From Lunularia cruciata (taxonomy: Eukaryota; Streptophyta; Marchantiopsida; Lunulariales; Lunulariaceae), in assembly GCA_948567375.1 (NCBI GenBank), contig OX419756.1, positions 64,396,552 through 64,460,551 on the forward strand: a DNA stretch of 64,000 bases. The letters are read 5' to 3'. Shown here piece by piece: positions 34,144 through 43,616 of the stretch. The first letter of the stretch is position 1, and each line of letters starts with the position of its first letter. Made by a program: the position numbers and the translations under genes. The notes beneath the pieces were generated by a model. It saw only the letters and a list, made by a program, of their open reading frames with translations, searched no databases and had not been told where the DNA came from.

Positions 34144-34440
34144 TGATAAACTAAATAGTTTCTATCCTCAATTTTAAAGGATGGATGATATGTTTGGAGG
34201 TCATGCAAACATCTCTCCACTGGCTCTAGTAAGCATGGGATTGGAGAAAAAAATAAATATAAGCAAAGGCATAAGGTATGGAGATGATGAATATATTGTG
34301 CATGAAGACAATCCAATATCTAGTGCTTCACAATTTCCATCACATGAGGTGCACAACTCAACTCCTTTAGTGTAGGCCATCCACAACTCAACTCCTTCAT
34401 TTATCCCAAACACATAATATGAAAGTGAGCTAGAGGGAGA
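34144..34440 (+). pseudogene. Broken member of repeated family U2
   Basis: Reads DKLNSFYPQF, a stop, then FGGHANISPLALVSMG and KKINISKG, followed by YIVHEDNPISSASQFPSHEV. This parallels DKLNNMCPYY, GGRANISPPSLVNLG, ELNLFEWV and GQEDIPITQLDTRARAHEEI of the ORF at 29985-30617, with the central part shortened. It is on the opposite strand. Function unknown. Confidence 0.5.
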
Positions 34441-35159
34441 AGAGGAATATTGGCAAGAGGAAGAAATGCAAAAAAAACATGTCATTGGTGATATGAATGA
34501 AACCTTTTTGCTAGTAGATTGGATTCCATGAAGAGAGAAAGACATTGATGGAACAACTTCAACCATGGACATAAACAAAATCCAATGAGGAGAGAAAGAT
34601 TTAGCTTGATAAGATTCAATGAGGAGAGAGAGATGGAGACCAAGATACAAAGGGGGATTTCAAAAGGGACTTCCAAGATATCACCCTTAATTTATTTTCA
34701 TAGGATTTAGCAAAGACTACTACATTGAAATCAAAAATCATTGGATCAAGAAAGAGATGCAAATTAGCTGAAATTGAAACTCTGAATATGGAAAAGCTTA
34801 AGAAAATGGTAGTGAAAGTGGAGGTAGTAGATAGAGCTAGAATTGAAACTGAGAAACTAAAGGTGGAAGTTCATAGGAGTTTGAGTGAAGAGAAAAGGAG
34901 ATCTAAAGCTGAGAAATAGAGATTCAAGGAAAGGAAATGTTGCAAGATATCAATTAGAGTTGGTGAGGGTCTAAAACACTCTTGATGAAATATGGCTTTA
35001 TTTCTTAGCACTTTCTTGTCTTGAATATCTCATTACAATTGTTATTTCCATGAACTAAAATTTCCAATCTTGAGTGCAAATTGCAAGTAGATACATTTTG
35101 CGTAACTAAATGTTTACTTGTAACTTTCCATGCTCAATAAAATATAAACCCAAAACACA

Positions 35160-35345
35160 TCATTGTATTATATTGAAGTGTGGGGGCACAAACTATCATT
35201 TCATTGCCAAAAATTTCATTGTAAACAATGTATTTGGTTAAAGTGTAGATGTGCAAATTATCATTTCACAATCACAAATTTCAGTGTCACCATTGTATTG
35301 CATTGAAAAGTGGATGCACTAACTATCATTTCCCTATAACAAATT
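35160..35345 (+). repeat. Tandem repeat, three units of ~60-65 bp
   Basis: Each unit contains CATTGTATT, then GTG-ANGTG, then CAAANTATCATTTC and an AAATTTCA-type end. Units start near 35160, 35224 and 35290 and are imperfect. Confidence 0.7.
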
Positions 35346-35634
35346 TAATGGTCATCAAAAAATTAGATGAAACTTGAATAAAACCTCACCTTGAGCTAAA
35401 AAACTCACAAATTGATCAAAATGGGTTGGAGAATTTTGTATGCATTGGAATGTGATGGCATGTGCTTGGATATGCATGTAACCACTTGAAAATGCAAAAT
35501 TTTACTCAGACCTGGTTGAGGTGTGGGGTCATGTAATGTTGATACCATTTGTATGTGTTTGTCAATTCTTGTATGTGCTTCATCATGATTTTATGCGCTC
35601 TTTTGATTGGCACCAATGTGTATAAAAACTGAGA

Positions 35635-35800
35635 AGCTATTGGAATGTATCTTTTCATGTGATGAAAATTGAGGGATGTATCTTTTTTTGTATAATGAAA
35701 ACTGAAAACTGAGGAATGTATCTTAGTATGTGATGAAAAATGATGAATGCATCTTTTTATGCATCAATAATACTGAATGTATCTTTTTATGCATTGATAT
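35635..35800 (+). repeat. Tandem repeat, about five units of ~33 bp
   Basis: The core GAATGTATCTTTTNATG is followed by TGATGAAAA-TGA and recurs near 35642, 35673, 35711, 35744 and 35774 with variation. Non-coding. Confidence 0.7.
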
Positions 35801-36335
35801 AATCAAGTTTACTTGCACATCATAAACTTGAATTGAGAATAAGCATATAAACTAAATAGATTTACTTGTAGAACACAAACTTGAACAAAATAACATAAAA
35901 GAACTCTAATGTGAGACAAAAAATGTACAAAATTACTTTATACTTCCATATATCACCATGCTTGCACAATATGAACATAATCATATAAAATAATAAAAGA
36001 ACAAGATGAACATAAGCATATAAATAATAAGAAAGTTATATACATGTAAACAGTGAAACTACTTTGGTCTAATGCATGCTAGTGCATCTTGTAACCGGAG
36101 TTTATACTCGTGTCAAGGTATAAAAAAGGACTATATGCACACATGTGTGCCAAACTCTCTTATTGCAAGGAGGGATCCTAAAGAGACTCCACTAAGATCT
36201 CAAATGGGTTTGCACTATAAGCTCTCAAAACCTCCAAACATCCACTCCTCCTCCAAAGAGAATGTAATAGCAGAGCAGGTATCAGCTCTAAACCTATCTA
36301 AGAGAGCTCTCAAAGGCTCCAATTATGAGTTGTGT

Positions 36336-36339
36336 GATC
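36336..36339 (+). other. Target-site duplication, left copy (GATC)
   Basis: GATC directly precedes the 5' LTR and recurs at 44296-44299 directly after the 3' LTR. Ty3/Gypsy integrases usually make 5 bp duplications; only 4 bp match here. Confidence 0.8.
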
Positions 36340-37018
36340 TGTAACACCCATTTGTGCATGTGTGTGGTATTGTGATATTTAGCTTGGTATTACAAGTACT
36401 TAAGAGATATTATTTATATAGAGATAAAGGATGGTTCTATATTAGTCATGGTTAGCTAAAGTTAGTCATAGCTAAGATAGATGGGACCTTACTTTAGAGG
36501 AAGTAGAAAAGATGAACACCACTATTTTGGATTTTAGTGTGTTGACTTGGTATTATTCCTAGGTGTTTGGCTTTGGGGAAAGAGTTGAGAACTCTTGGGC
36601 CCGCAAGCCTTTTTGTTTTGGATTCTTCTTTAGTCCAAGGATAGCCCATGTGAAGGAATCCTTGCTTTAGTGGTTGGGTCAAGATAAGGGGAATATGCCC
36701 ATGTGAATGGATATTCCTTTCTACTTTTTGACTTTACTTGACTTTTAGTCTAGTAACTTGAGTTACTACGGTAATTAGTAACTTTGGTACGTAACTATTT
36801 CACAAGTATATAAACAAGGAGTGAGGAGGTACTCATCATCCTTTCATTTGCAACTATCTCTCTCTCATTGAGTTCTCTAGTGAGCAATGTCTTGAGTCTT
36901 GGAGTGTTAGCCTTGGAGGAGTATGATGGAGTTGGGGTTCCTTGCCTTCTTAGTCCATGGTGCGCTACCATAATAGCCATCAGAGGTTCATCCTGAGTGA
37001 GAGACAGGCCGGCTCACA
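36340..37018 (+). repeat. 5' LTR, Gypsy copy 2
   Basis: 679 bp, TGTAACACCC to GGCTCACA. A TATATAAA box at 36807-36814 is the likely retroelement promoter. Identical by eye to the 3' LTR at 43617-44295. Confidence 0.97.
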
Positions 37019-37022
37019 TTTT

Positions 37023-37039
37023 TGGTTCCGTTGCCGGGA
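37023..37039 (+). other. Primer-binding site, tRNA-Asp type
   Basis: TGGTTCCGTTGCCGGGA starts 4 bp after the LTR. It matches 14 of 17 bases of the complement of the plant tRNA-Asp 3' end as I recall it. That primer is typical of several Tat/Athila-type elements, whereas many chromoviruses use tRNA-iMet. Confidence 0.75.
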
Positions 37040-37519
37040 CCTCTCTAGAAGGCAAGATAATGTTCCGCGTCCAATTCTACATTAGGCAGAAGGAGGCTAT
37101 GAGAGCTCACTTGGAGAGAACATTAGGAGAGGAGAGGGCTGAACTTATGTTAGAGAACCAAGATCCATTTGTATACCCTGTAGTTCATTATGATGTCTTT
37201 GAGGTGATTTTGTACATCTTGTACACATGAGAGGAATTGGAGAGATTGTGTGAGGTGGATTGCAGATTTTGGGGATTAAGGTGATTTTGGGCAAAATCTC
37301 AAGTTTGAGATCTGGACTTGAGATTTCTACACATGATAGCTTGGGTTATCTTTCAGTTAGCACACTTGAAATTATTGAGAGAGCTTCTATGCGCACTGGG
37401 CTAGAATTTTTGAAAGTTGATAGGGTAAAGTGCTCCCGCAACTGCATGCTCTTTGGAAAATTGTACAGAGTCTGCCATTTCTTCAATTTTTAGTGAATTG
37501 TCTTGAAAATTTCCAAGAA

Positions 37520-37832
37520 AATTCACTATGTCATATCCTACCTGCTGACTTAGAAATTAGAGAAAGATCATTCTTCAGCAGGGAGTTAGGAGTTTTTGAA
37601 GTGAGGGGGTGGTTTTGAGACCAAATCTAAAATATGTGTGTTGAATAGAAAGGCGTCTAGGCAAAATGGCTCCATTCAGTGCATTGTATCCTACCTGGTG
37701 CCACAAAAATTAGAGAGAGATCATTTTTGCGCAGTGCGTTATGAGTTTTTGAAGTGAGGGGGGTGGTTTTCAGACCAAATCTGAAATATGGGTGCTGAAT
37801 AGAAAGGTGTCTAGGCCAAATGGCTCAATGAA
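37520..37832 (+). repeat. Leader tandem duplication (~155 bp) in Gypsy copy 2
   Basis: Two consecutive blocks share TATCCTACCTG, GAGA-AGATCATT-TT, GTTA-GAGTTTTTGAAGTGAG, GGTGGTTTT-AGACC and GAATAGAAAGG-GTCTAGGC-AAATGGCTC. Copy 1 of the family has this block only once (about 1725-1880). So either copy 2 (or its source) gained a unit, or copy 1 lost one. Confidence 0.85.
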
Positions 37833-38031
37833 AAGATCTAAAATTTTGCAGGGAGGGACGCCCTAGAGTTGTGATCAAGTGTGGAAAATTTCAGAGGACT
37901 GTGACATATTCGTTGGGAGATTTGAGTGACATTGTGAGGAAGGGTCAATTCTGCAGAGTGGAGATCTCATGCATGAGAAGTTTGAGATCAACAAAAAGCA
38001 TGTTTGAGTGTTTAGATTCATCTTTGGGAAC

Positions 38032-38505
38032 ATGGAGGGTCATCAAGAGTGGAAATTGAGATTATGCAAGGTTCCCCAAGGGTTTGAGGTGATTGTAGGG
38101 GTGGATTTGAGGAAAAGAGAGTTTACAATAGAATTTGAAGAGAGTGTTGAGAGGATCCAAAAACCTACACCACTTGGAGGAAAGAGTGAGTCTAAGTGCT
38201 TTCTATGTGGAGAGAAGGGACATAAGGCAAGTTCATGTCCATTAACCTTTGAGAGCAAGAGATTGAGGGAAAGGAGAGGCTTACTTGACTTGGGTTTGCA
38301 TGTTGGACCTTCTTCACCAAGATTGGGAGGGAGAAGATCTAAGACCAAGGAGTTGTGTGAGGTTTGTGGAGTTGAAGGACTTCCAAAAGGACATGAGTGT
38401 AGTGGAGTAAAAGCACTTTTGGAAACTTTGGTGAAGGATCTTGGAGAGAGTCTTAGTACAGCTACAGAAATACTACCACCTTCATCAGCTAGTTCTCAAG
38501 ATTAG
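38032..38505 (+). CDS. Retroelement accessory ORF with two Cys/His motifs
   Basis: A 157-residue protein encoded upstream of gag-pol in a different frame, ending 236 bp before it. The start chosen is the ATG of MEGHQEWKL because both family copies share it; a GTG 24 bp upstream is also in frame but is not conserved. Residues 56-69 form a retroviral-type CCHC knuckle, CFLCGEKGHKASSC (C56, C59, H64, C69). Residues 109-123 hold a second cluster, C-x2-C-x8-H-x-C. Between them is a basic stretch, KRLRERRGLL. The tail is Ser/Thr-rich. A nucleic-acid-binding role is inferred from the knuckle. Extra ORFs before gag are known in plant Ogre/Tat elements, but I see no shared motif. It could also be a displaced, duplicated gag fragment. 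Confidence 0.7.
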   Translation: MEGHQEWKLRLCKVPQGFEVIVGVDLRKREFTIEFEESVERIQKPTPLGGKSESKCFLCGEKGHKASSCPLTFESKRLRERRGLLDLGLHVGPSSPRLGGRRSKTKELCEVCGVEGLPKGHECSGVKALLETLVKDLGESLSTATEILPPSSASSQD

Positions 38506-38741
38506 TGATGGAGATAATCTTTCAACTTATGGATAAACTATCCATGAGAGTTAGATTAATATGCACTCTAGGATTTGATGTTGCTATAGAAATCTTGGAG
38601 CAACCTGAACCTTTTGTGTTCCCTAGAGTGGATTATTCTCAGATGGTGTTAATCATGTATATACTCTATTAGTAATAGAGTGAGAGAAAAGAAAAGAGAA
38701 AAAAAAAAATTAAGAGAAAAGAAAGATAGTGAGGGGTTAAG

Positions 38742-41700
38742 ATGGGGAAACTTCCGGTTTTCTTTGGCAAGGATGGAGAAGATGTGGAGGCCTTTGTGAG
38801 AGACTTCAAGAGAGCTTGCATAGGAAACAATGAGAGGAGGAAGAATGAGTGGGCCTCATTATTACCAGATTTCTTTGAGGATGCAGCACTTACATGGTAT
38901 GAGTCAGAATACCAAAAGAGAGAGAGGAGAGAGGGGGAAGAGGAGTCTTGGGAGACTTTGACTTCAGCACTCATTGAGAACTTTCTTCCTAATGAGAGTT
39001 ATGAGAGATTGATGAGTGAGGTTACATTTCTCAAGCAAGGAGATGGAGAGAAAGTGAGGGTCTATGTGGAAAGAGTGGAAAAGTTGGAGTCCAGATTTCG
39101 CATAGTGTTGAGGAAGGGTGAGGATGATGTGGAGACTACAATGATTGGCATAGGGGCCATGCTCACCAAGAATTTTGTGGGAGGATTGAGACCACAAATT
39201 AGAAGCAAGGTGAGATATGAGAAACCTTCTTCCAAGGTTGAAGCTATCAAGATCGCAATTCGTATGGAGGAGAGTTTGGAAGGGGATGAGAGTGATTTGG
39301 TGGTGAAGGAGGTTGTGCATCCTCCTCAAGGCTACAAGTATGGTGGAACTTCTGATACTTTGGTGACAAGGGTTGCACCACAAGTAGTAGTTGCTCCAAT
39401 TCTTGCACCTCCACCAAAAGATCCACTCCAAACCATCACAGAACAACTTGCGGATCTCAAGATCAATGTGGTGCAACTATGGGAGAAGAGAGAGGTGGAT
39501 CAGAATGTAGGGAGAGGACCTAGGAGTTATGGAAACTATCCATATAGAGGAGGCCAACCAGCCAACAATTTCAATGATAGAAATTGTTTTGGTTGTGGAG
39601 GAAGAGGCCATATCCAAAGGAATTGCCCAAATTCCACTTACCATGGAGGAAGGGGTTATGAGGGAGCCAATAGAGGGAAAGAGGGAGGTAGTGAAACCCA
39701 AGTGGCTCCTAATCCCAACAAAGGTAAGGAGATAGCATCCATAGATGTGGTTGAGAGCAAGTATGAGAAGGGAGAGTGCTCAAACTCCAAGGGTCTTAAT
39801 TTGGAGCTTTTGGCACAAGAGAAGAAGAGAGCTCGTTTTGCAGAGGATGTTCACTCTTCTCAAGGATTTACTTCAAGCAAGGATACTCCTATGTCTACTA
39901 GGAGCACTCGCACCTCAACACCATCAACAACAAAGACTCCAAGGAAGAAGTTGGGGATGGAGGACTTCTTGATCTCAAAGCAACAATGGAACTACAATGT
40001 GTTGGAGGATGTTGGTAGTCACAAGGCTAACATCACAGTGGGCCAATTAATTGCTTTGAACCCTACCTTGAGAAAAGAGCTTAGAGGTGGTTTGAGTTCT
40101 ACAAGGAGCAAAAAGAAGAAGAAGGCAAAAGTTCCAGTATCAATGGGGGTGGTGGATGCCAAGCCAGCACCATGGGAGGCTTGTGAATATGCCTCCAAGA
40201 TTGATGAGAGAGTGAATGGTCACAACATCAAGGATGCATTGGTTGATGGAGGATCAGCAGTGAATGCCATGTCAGAAAGGTTGATGAAGAAGTTGGGTAT
40301 GATACCCTCAAGACCTTCAACATTTGTGGTGAGCATGGCAAACAAGCAACAAGTTCGACCAGTAGGGGTGATGGATAAGGTGGTAGTTTCAGTTATGGGA
40401 GTTCAAAATCTCATGACTTTCCAAGTCTTGAAGGATTCAAGCTATGACTTACTTCTTGGGAGGCCATGGTTGAGAGCAGCACGCACAACTGATCGATGGC
40501 ACAAAGGGTACTTGAGGATTGGGCCATCAAACCATAGAGTCACTGTTCCTGTGACTAACACCACCAACACTTCACATTCAGATACCCCATCTTCTAATTA
40601 TTGGGAATCAGATTCTGAAGAAGGAGCTTCAGGTGTGGACACAAGCATGGAAGAGGAGACTTCCACGGAGGAGGATGAATCTGAATCTGATTCAGATGTG
40701 TATCCCTTGTGTGCTATGGATTTTGCACCTAAGCCAGAGGTTTTGAAGGACCCAGATAAATCACCATTGACACTTGAGGAGGTAGAGAGAAGGTTATCTA
40801 CCCTCAAGTATGGCCCAAATGTTACCAAGGAGGAGAAGGTGAGATTTGAGGAGATTTTCCGCAAGTTCATCCATGTGTTTGCTTTAAGTTACAAGGATTT
40901 GAAGGAAGTCACCTTGGAGGAGCACAAGATAGAGGTGGAGTCACATGCAAGACCAATCCGCCAAAAGCAACGTCGCATTAGCCCACCAATATCTTTGGTT
41001 GTGAAGGAGGAGATTGATAAGCTCAAGGAGGCTGGATTTATCTTTGAGGTGGAGAATTCAGAATGGGTGTCTCCAATTGTCATTGTGAAGAAAAAGAATG
41101 GCAAGCTTCGGGTATGTGTGGATTACAAGAAGCTTAATGCTGTTACCAAGAAGGACTACTACCCATTGCCATTCATTGGTGAGATCTTGGAGGAGGTTGC
41201 AGGTCATGAGAGGTACAGTTTTAGAGATGGTTATAGTGGATATAACCAAATAAAGATTGCACCAGAGCATCAACAACTCACCACATTCACCACACCTTGG
41301 GGAACTTACGCTTTCAAGGTCATGCCTTTTGGGCTTTGCAATGCTCCAGCCACATTCCAACGGTTCATGAACAAGGTATTTGAACCTTTCATTGGGAAAT
41401 TTGTGAGAGATTTCATTGATGACTTTTGTGTCTATGGGAGCAAGGAGGAGCACTTTGAGCACCTAATCAAAGTCTTGCAACGCTTGGATGAGGCAAATGC
41501 ATCACTCAACCCAGAGAAGTGCATTTTTGGATGTGAAGAAGGTCTACTTTTGGGGCACATCATCTCCAAGGATGGAATAGCAGTTGATCCTGAGAAGGTG
41601 AGGAAAATCTCAGACCTTCCATTCCCTTCAAGCTTGACAAAGTTACGCCAATTCTTGGGAATGGTTGGGTACTATAGGAGGTTCATCTTCTCATTTTCCA

Positions 41701-43412
41701 ACAAGGCTTATGCATTGACCATCTACATGAAGAAGGGTGTAGATTACATGGTGATTTTGGAAGACAAGGAGGCTCTCAAAGCTTTTGAGGAGCTCAAGCA
41801 ATCCCTTGTTGTAGCTCCAATTCTTGCTAAACCTGATTGGAGTAAGCCTTTCATCCTCTACACTGATGCTTCTAATGTAGCTATAGGATGCACTCTTAGT
41901 CAATTAGACCAAGATGGGCATGATCATCCAATAGCTTATGCTAGTAGGCAGATGGTTTCAGCAGAGAAGAACTACTCTGTCACAGAGAGAGAAGGGTTGG
42001 CAGTGATCTTTGGTCTCAAGAAGTTCAGACACTACTTGATTGGAGGGAAAGCCACAATTGTCACGGATCACAAGGCTTTGAAGTACATCTTCAACAAGCC
42101 TAATGTTGAAGGGAGACTAGCAAGGTGGATGATACTCTTGTCTGAGTATGACTACACAATTGAGGATAGGCCAGGAAAGAAACATGCAAATGCTGATTTG
42201 TTATCTAGAGCCTATGATCATGATGGAGATGAGCCAGTAGATGATTCCTTCCCGGATGAGGAGCTCATGACAATCTCAATCACTCAAGAGATTCCAATGG
42301 AGTACAAGGAGATTGTGGATTTTGTGACAAGAGGTAACTATCCAGAAGGGATGCATGCTAGGGAGAGGAAGGCCCTTGCAGCAAGATCTAGACCTTACAC
42401 AATGGTGGAGGATATTCTTTTTCACCAAGGAGCAGATGGTCTACTTCGAAGAGCAGTGGGTAAGGAAGAGTCTATCCTACTCATAAAGGAGTTTCATGAA
42501 GGTTTAGTATGTGGAGGACACTTTGCAGGAAAGGTGACTGCTTTCAAGATTCTAGATGCAGGTTACCATTGGAGAGGGATTTTCAAGGATTGTCTTGATT
42601 ATTGCAAAACTTGTCATGTTTGTCAAGCTTTTGCTAGAAAGTCTACATCCACTCCACCACTTAGATCAATTCCATTGCTAGGACCTTTTGAGAAGTGGGG
42701 AATTGATTTTGTAGGACCTCTCAATAGAACCCCAAGGAACAATCGGTACATTGTGGTAGTTACTGATTACCTTACCAAGTGGGTTGAGGCTAGACCATTG
42801 AGGGACAAGAATGAAGATGAAGTGGGTAGATTTCTTTATGAACGCATTATCACTAGGTTTGGATGCCCTTTGGAGTTGGTTTCTGATAGAGGAGGAGAGT
42901 TTACAGGAAGCATTACTACAGCCATGCTACGACATTTCTCTATCACACATAGAGTAACTACATCCTATAAGCCAAATTCCAATGGCTTGGCAGAGAGAAC
43001 CAATCAGACCTTGTGCATGATGTTGGCCAAAGATGCAGAAATGGAGGGGGCTAAACATCATTGGGACAAGAGGATTCATGCAGTTTTGTGGGAGTATAGG
43101 ACAACCATGAAGACTTCCACTGGATATTCTCCATTCCAATTGGTGTATGGTATTGAGTCTACCTTACCTATTCACTTTGATCTTCCTACCTTCCAAAGCA
43201 TTCATAGGAGATTGAAGAAAGCACAAGGAAGTGATGCATGGAAGTCAAGGAAGGATCAACTCATGGAGTTGGAAGAGGCAAGAGCAGTTGCTATGGTTCG
43301 AGTGGAGCAAGCCCAAAGGAAACAAAAGGAGAGCTATGACAAGAGGCAAGGCAAGAAGAAGGTGGAGCCTTTCAAAGAAGGTGATTGGGTAATGTTGTTT
43401 GATTCCATTTGA
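38742..43412 (+). CDS. Gag-Pol polyprotein of Gypsy copy 2 (ends early)
   Basis: One continuous 1,556-codon frame. Gag ends in a CCHC knuckle, CFGCGGRGHIQRNC (282-295). Aspartic protease is LVDGGSAVN with D502; the DGG form replaces the usual DTG/DSG and is common in plant Gypsy elements. RT has VCVDYKKLNAV, MPFGLCNAPATFQRF and FIDD (D893, D894). RNase H begins YTDASNVAIG (D1042) and ends ADLLSR. Integrase has an HHCC-type region with CKTCHVC and catalytic D1322, D1382, E1418, an exact DD35E spacing. The frame stops at TGA 43410-43412; the third copy has CGA (Arg) at this codon. In-frame sequence continues to a TAG at 43566-43568 and encodes the GPY/F-like end. It is translated as one polyprotein with no gag/pol frameshift. 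Activity is uncertain because of the stop. Confidence 0.93.
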   Translation: MGKLPVFFGKDGEDVEAFVRDFKRACIGNNERRKNEWASLLPDFFEDAALTWYESEYQKRERREGEEESWETLTSALIENFLPNESYERLMSEVTFLKQGDGEKVRVYVERVEKLESRFRIVLRKGEDDVETTMIGIGAMLTKNFVGGLRPQIRSKVRYEKPSSKVEAIKIAIRMEESLEGDESDLVVKEVVHPPQGYKYGGTSDTLVTRVAPQVVVAPILAPPPKDPLQTITEQLADLKINVVQLWEKREVDQNVGRGPRSYGNYPYRGGQPANNFNDRNCFGCGGRGHIQRNCPNSTYHGGRGYEGANRGKEGGSETQVAPNPNKGKEIASIDVVESKYEKGECSNSKGLNLELLAQEKKRARFAEDVHSSQGFTSSKDTPMSTRSTRTSTPSTTKTPRKKLGMEDFLISKQQWNYNVLEDVGSHKANITVGQLIALNPTLRKELRGGLSSTRSKKKKKAKVPVSMGVVDAKPAPWEACEYASKIDERVNGHNIKDALVDGGSAVNAMSERLMKKLGMIPSRPSTFVVSMANKQQVRPVGVMDKVVVSVMGVQNLMTFQVLKDSSYDLLLGRPWLRAARTTDRWHKGYLRIGPSNHRVTVPVTNTTNTSHSDTPSSNYWESDSEEGASGVDTSMEEETSTEEDESESDSDVYPLCAMDFAPKPEVLKDPDKSPLTLEEVERRLSTLKYGPNVTKEEKVRFEEIFRKFIHVFALSYKDLKEVTLEEHKIEVESHARPIRQKQRRISPPISLVVKEEIDKLKEAGFIFEVENSEWVSPIVIVKKKNGKLRVCVDYKKLNAVTKKDYYPLPFIGEILEEVAGHERYSFRDGYSGYNQIKIAPEHQQLTTFTTPWGTYAFKVMPFGLCNAPATFQRFMNKVFEPFIGKFVRDFIDDFCVYGSKEEHFEHLIKVLQRLDEANASLNPEKCIFGCEEGLLLGHIISKDGIAVDPEKVRKISDLPFPSSLTKLRQFLGMVGYYRRFIFSFSNKAYALTIYMKKGVDYMVILEDKEALKAFEELKQSLVVAPILAKPDWSKPFILYTDASNVAIGCTLSQLDQDGHDHPIAYASRQMVSAEKNYSVTEREGLAVIFGLKKFRHYLIGGKATIVTDHKALKYIFNKPNVEGRLARWMILLSEYDYTIEDRPGKKHANADLLSRAYDHDGDEPVDDSFPDEELMTISITQEIPMEYKEIVDFVTRGNYPEGMHARERKALAARSRPYTMVEDILFHQGADGLLRRAVGKEESILLIKEFHEGLVCGGHFAGKVTAFKILDAGYHWRGIFKDCLDYCKTCHVCQAFARKSTSTPPLRSIPLLGPFEKWGIDFVGPLNRTPRNNRYIVVVTDYLTKWVEARPLRDKNEDEVGRFLYERIITRFGCPLELVSDRGGEFTGSITTAMLRHFSITHRVTTSYKPNSNGLAERTNQTLCMMLAKDAEMEGAKHHWDKRIHAVLWEYRTTMKTSTGYSPFQLVYGIESTLPIHFDLPTFQSIHRRLKKAQGSDAWKSRKDQLMELEEARAVAMVRVEQAQRKQKESYDKRQGKKKVEPFKEGDWVMLFDSI

Positions 43413-43568
43413 TTCAAGAGAGTGCAAAAGAAGTTTTTGCCTAAGTACTTTGGACCTTTCATAGTAGAGAAGGTGTGGGGCAATTACACCTATGATCTCA
43501 AGGAGTTGGGAGGAAGACACTTTGATAGGATTAACCATGATAAGTTGAAGATGTACCATAGAAGGTAG
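43413..43568 (+). pseudogene. Integrase C-terminal end separated by a nonsense codon
   Basis: In frame with gag-pol. It carries the KYFGPF and YTYDL text of the integrase GPY/F module and ends LKMYHRR before TAG. The C-to-T change is at a CpG, the commonest type of decay in methylated plant retroelements. The homologous codons are open in copy 3 on the minus strand. Confidence 0.85.
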
Positions 43569-43599
43569 AGAGACCTTCACTTTGAGGACAAAGTGAAAA

Positions 43600-43616
43600 C
43601 TTAGTCCGGGGGTAAA
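43600..43616 (+). other. Candidate polypurine tract before 3' LTR
   Basis: TTAGTCCGGGGGTAAA lies directly against the 3' LTR start. Only the GGGGG core is purine-rich, so this is a weak polypurine tract. It is conserved in copy 3 (reverse strand, 60506-60521). Confidence 0.5.

Larger units (their letters stand above)
34441..36335. other. AT-rich DNA with two tandem-repeat clusters
   Basis: 34725-34919 is a short Lys/Glu-rich frame of coiled-coil-like composition, possibly a gene fragment. 35160-35345 and 35635-35800 hold tandem repeats. Nothing else recognised. Its last bases, GATC, form the left target duplication of the full-length Gypsy element. Confidence 0.4.

Noticed and set aside
38742-43412. 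Chromodomain at the Gypsy integrase C-terminus
   Set aside because: After the GPY/F-like KYFGPF region the frame ends at LKMYHRR in copy 3 with no chromodomain-like aromatic cage or length for one.
43413-43616. Envelope-like ORF between pol and the 3' LTR (Athila type)
   Set aside because: Only about 50 bp separate the end of pol from the LTR, so there is no room for one.
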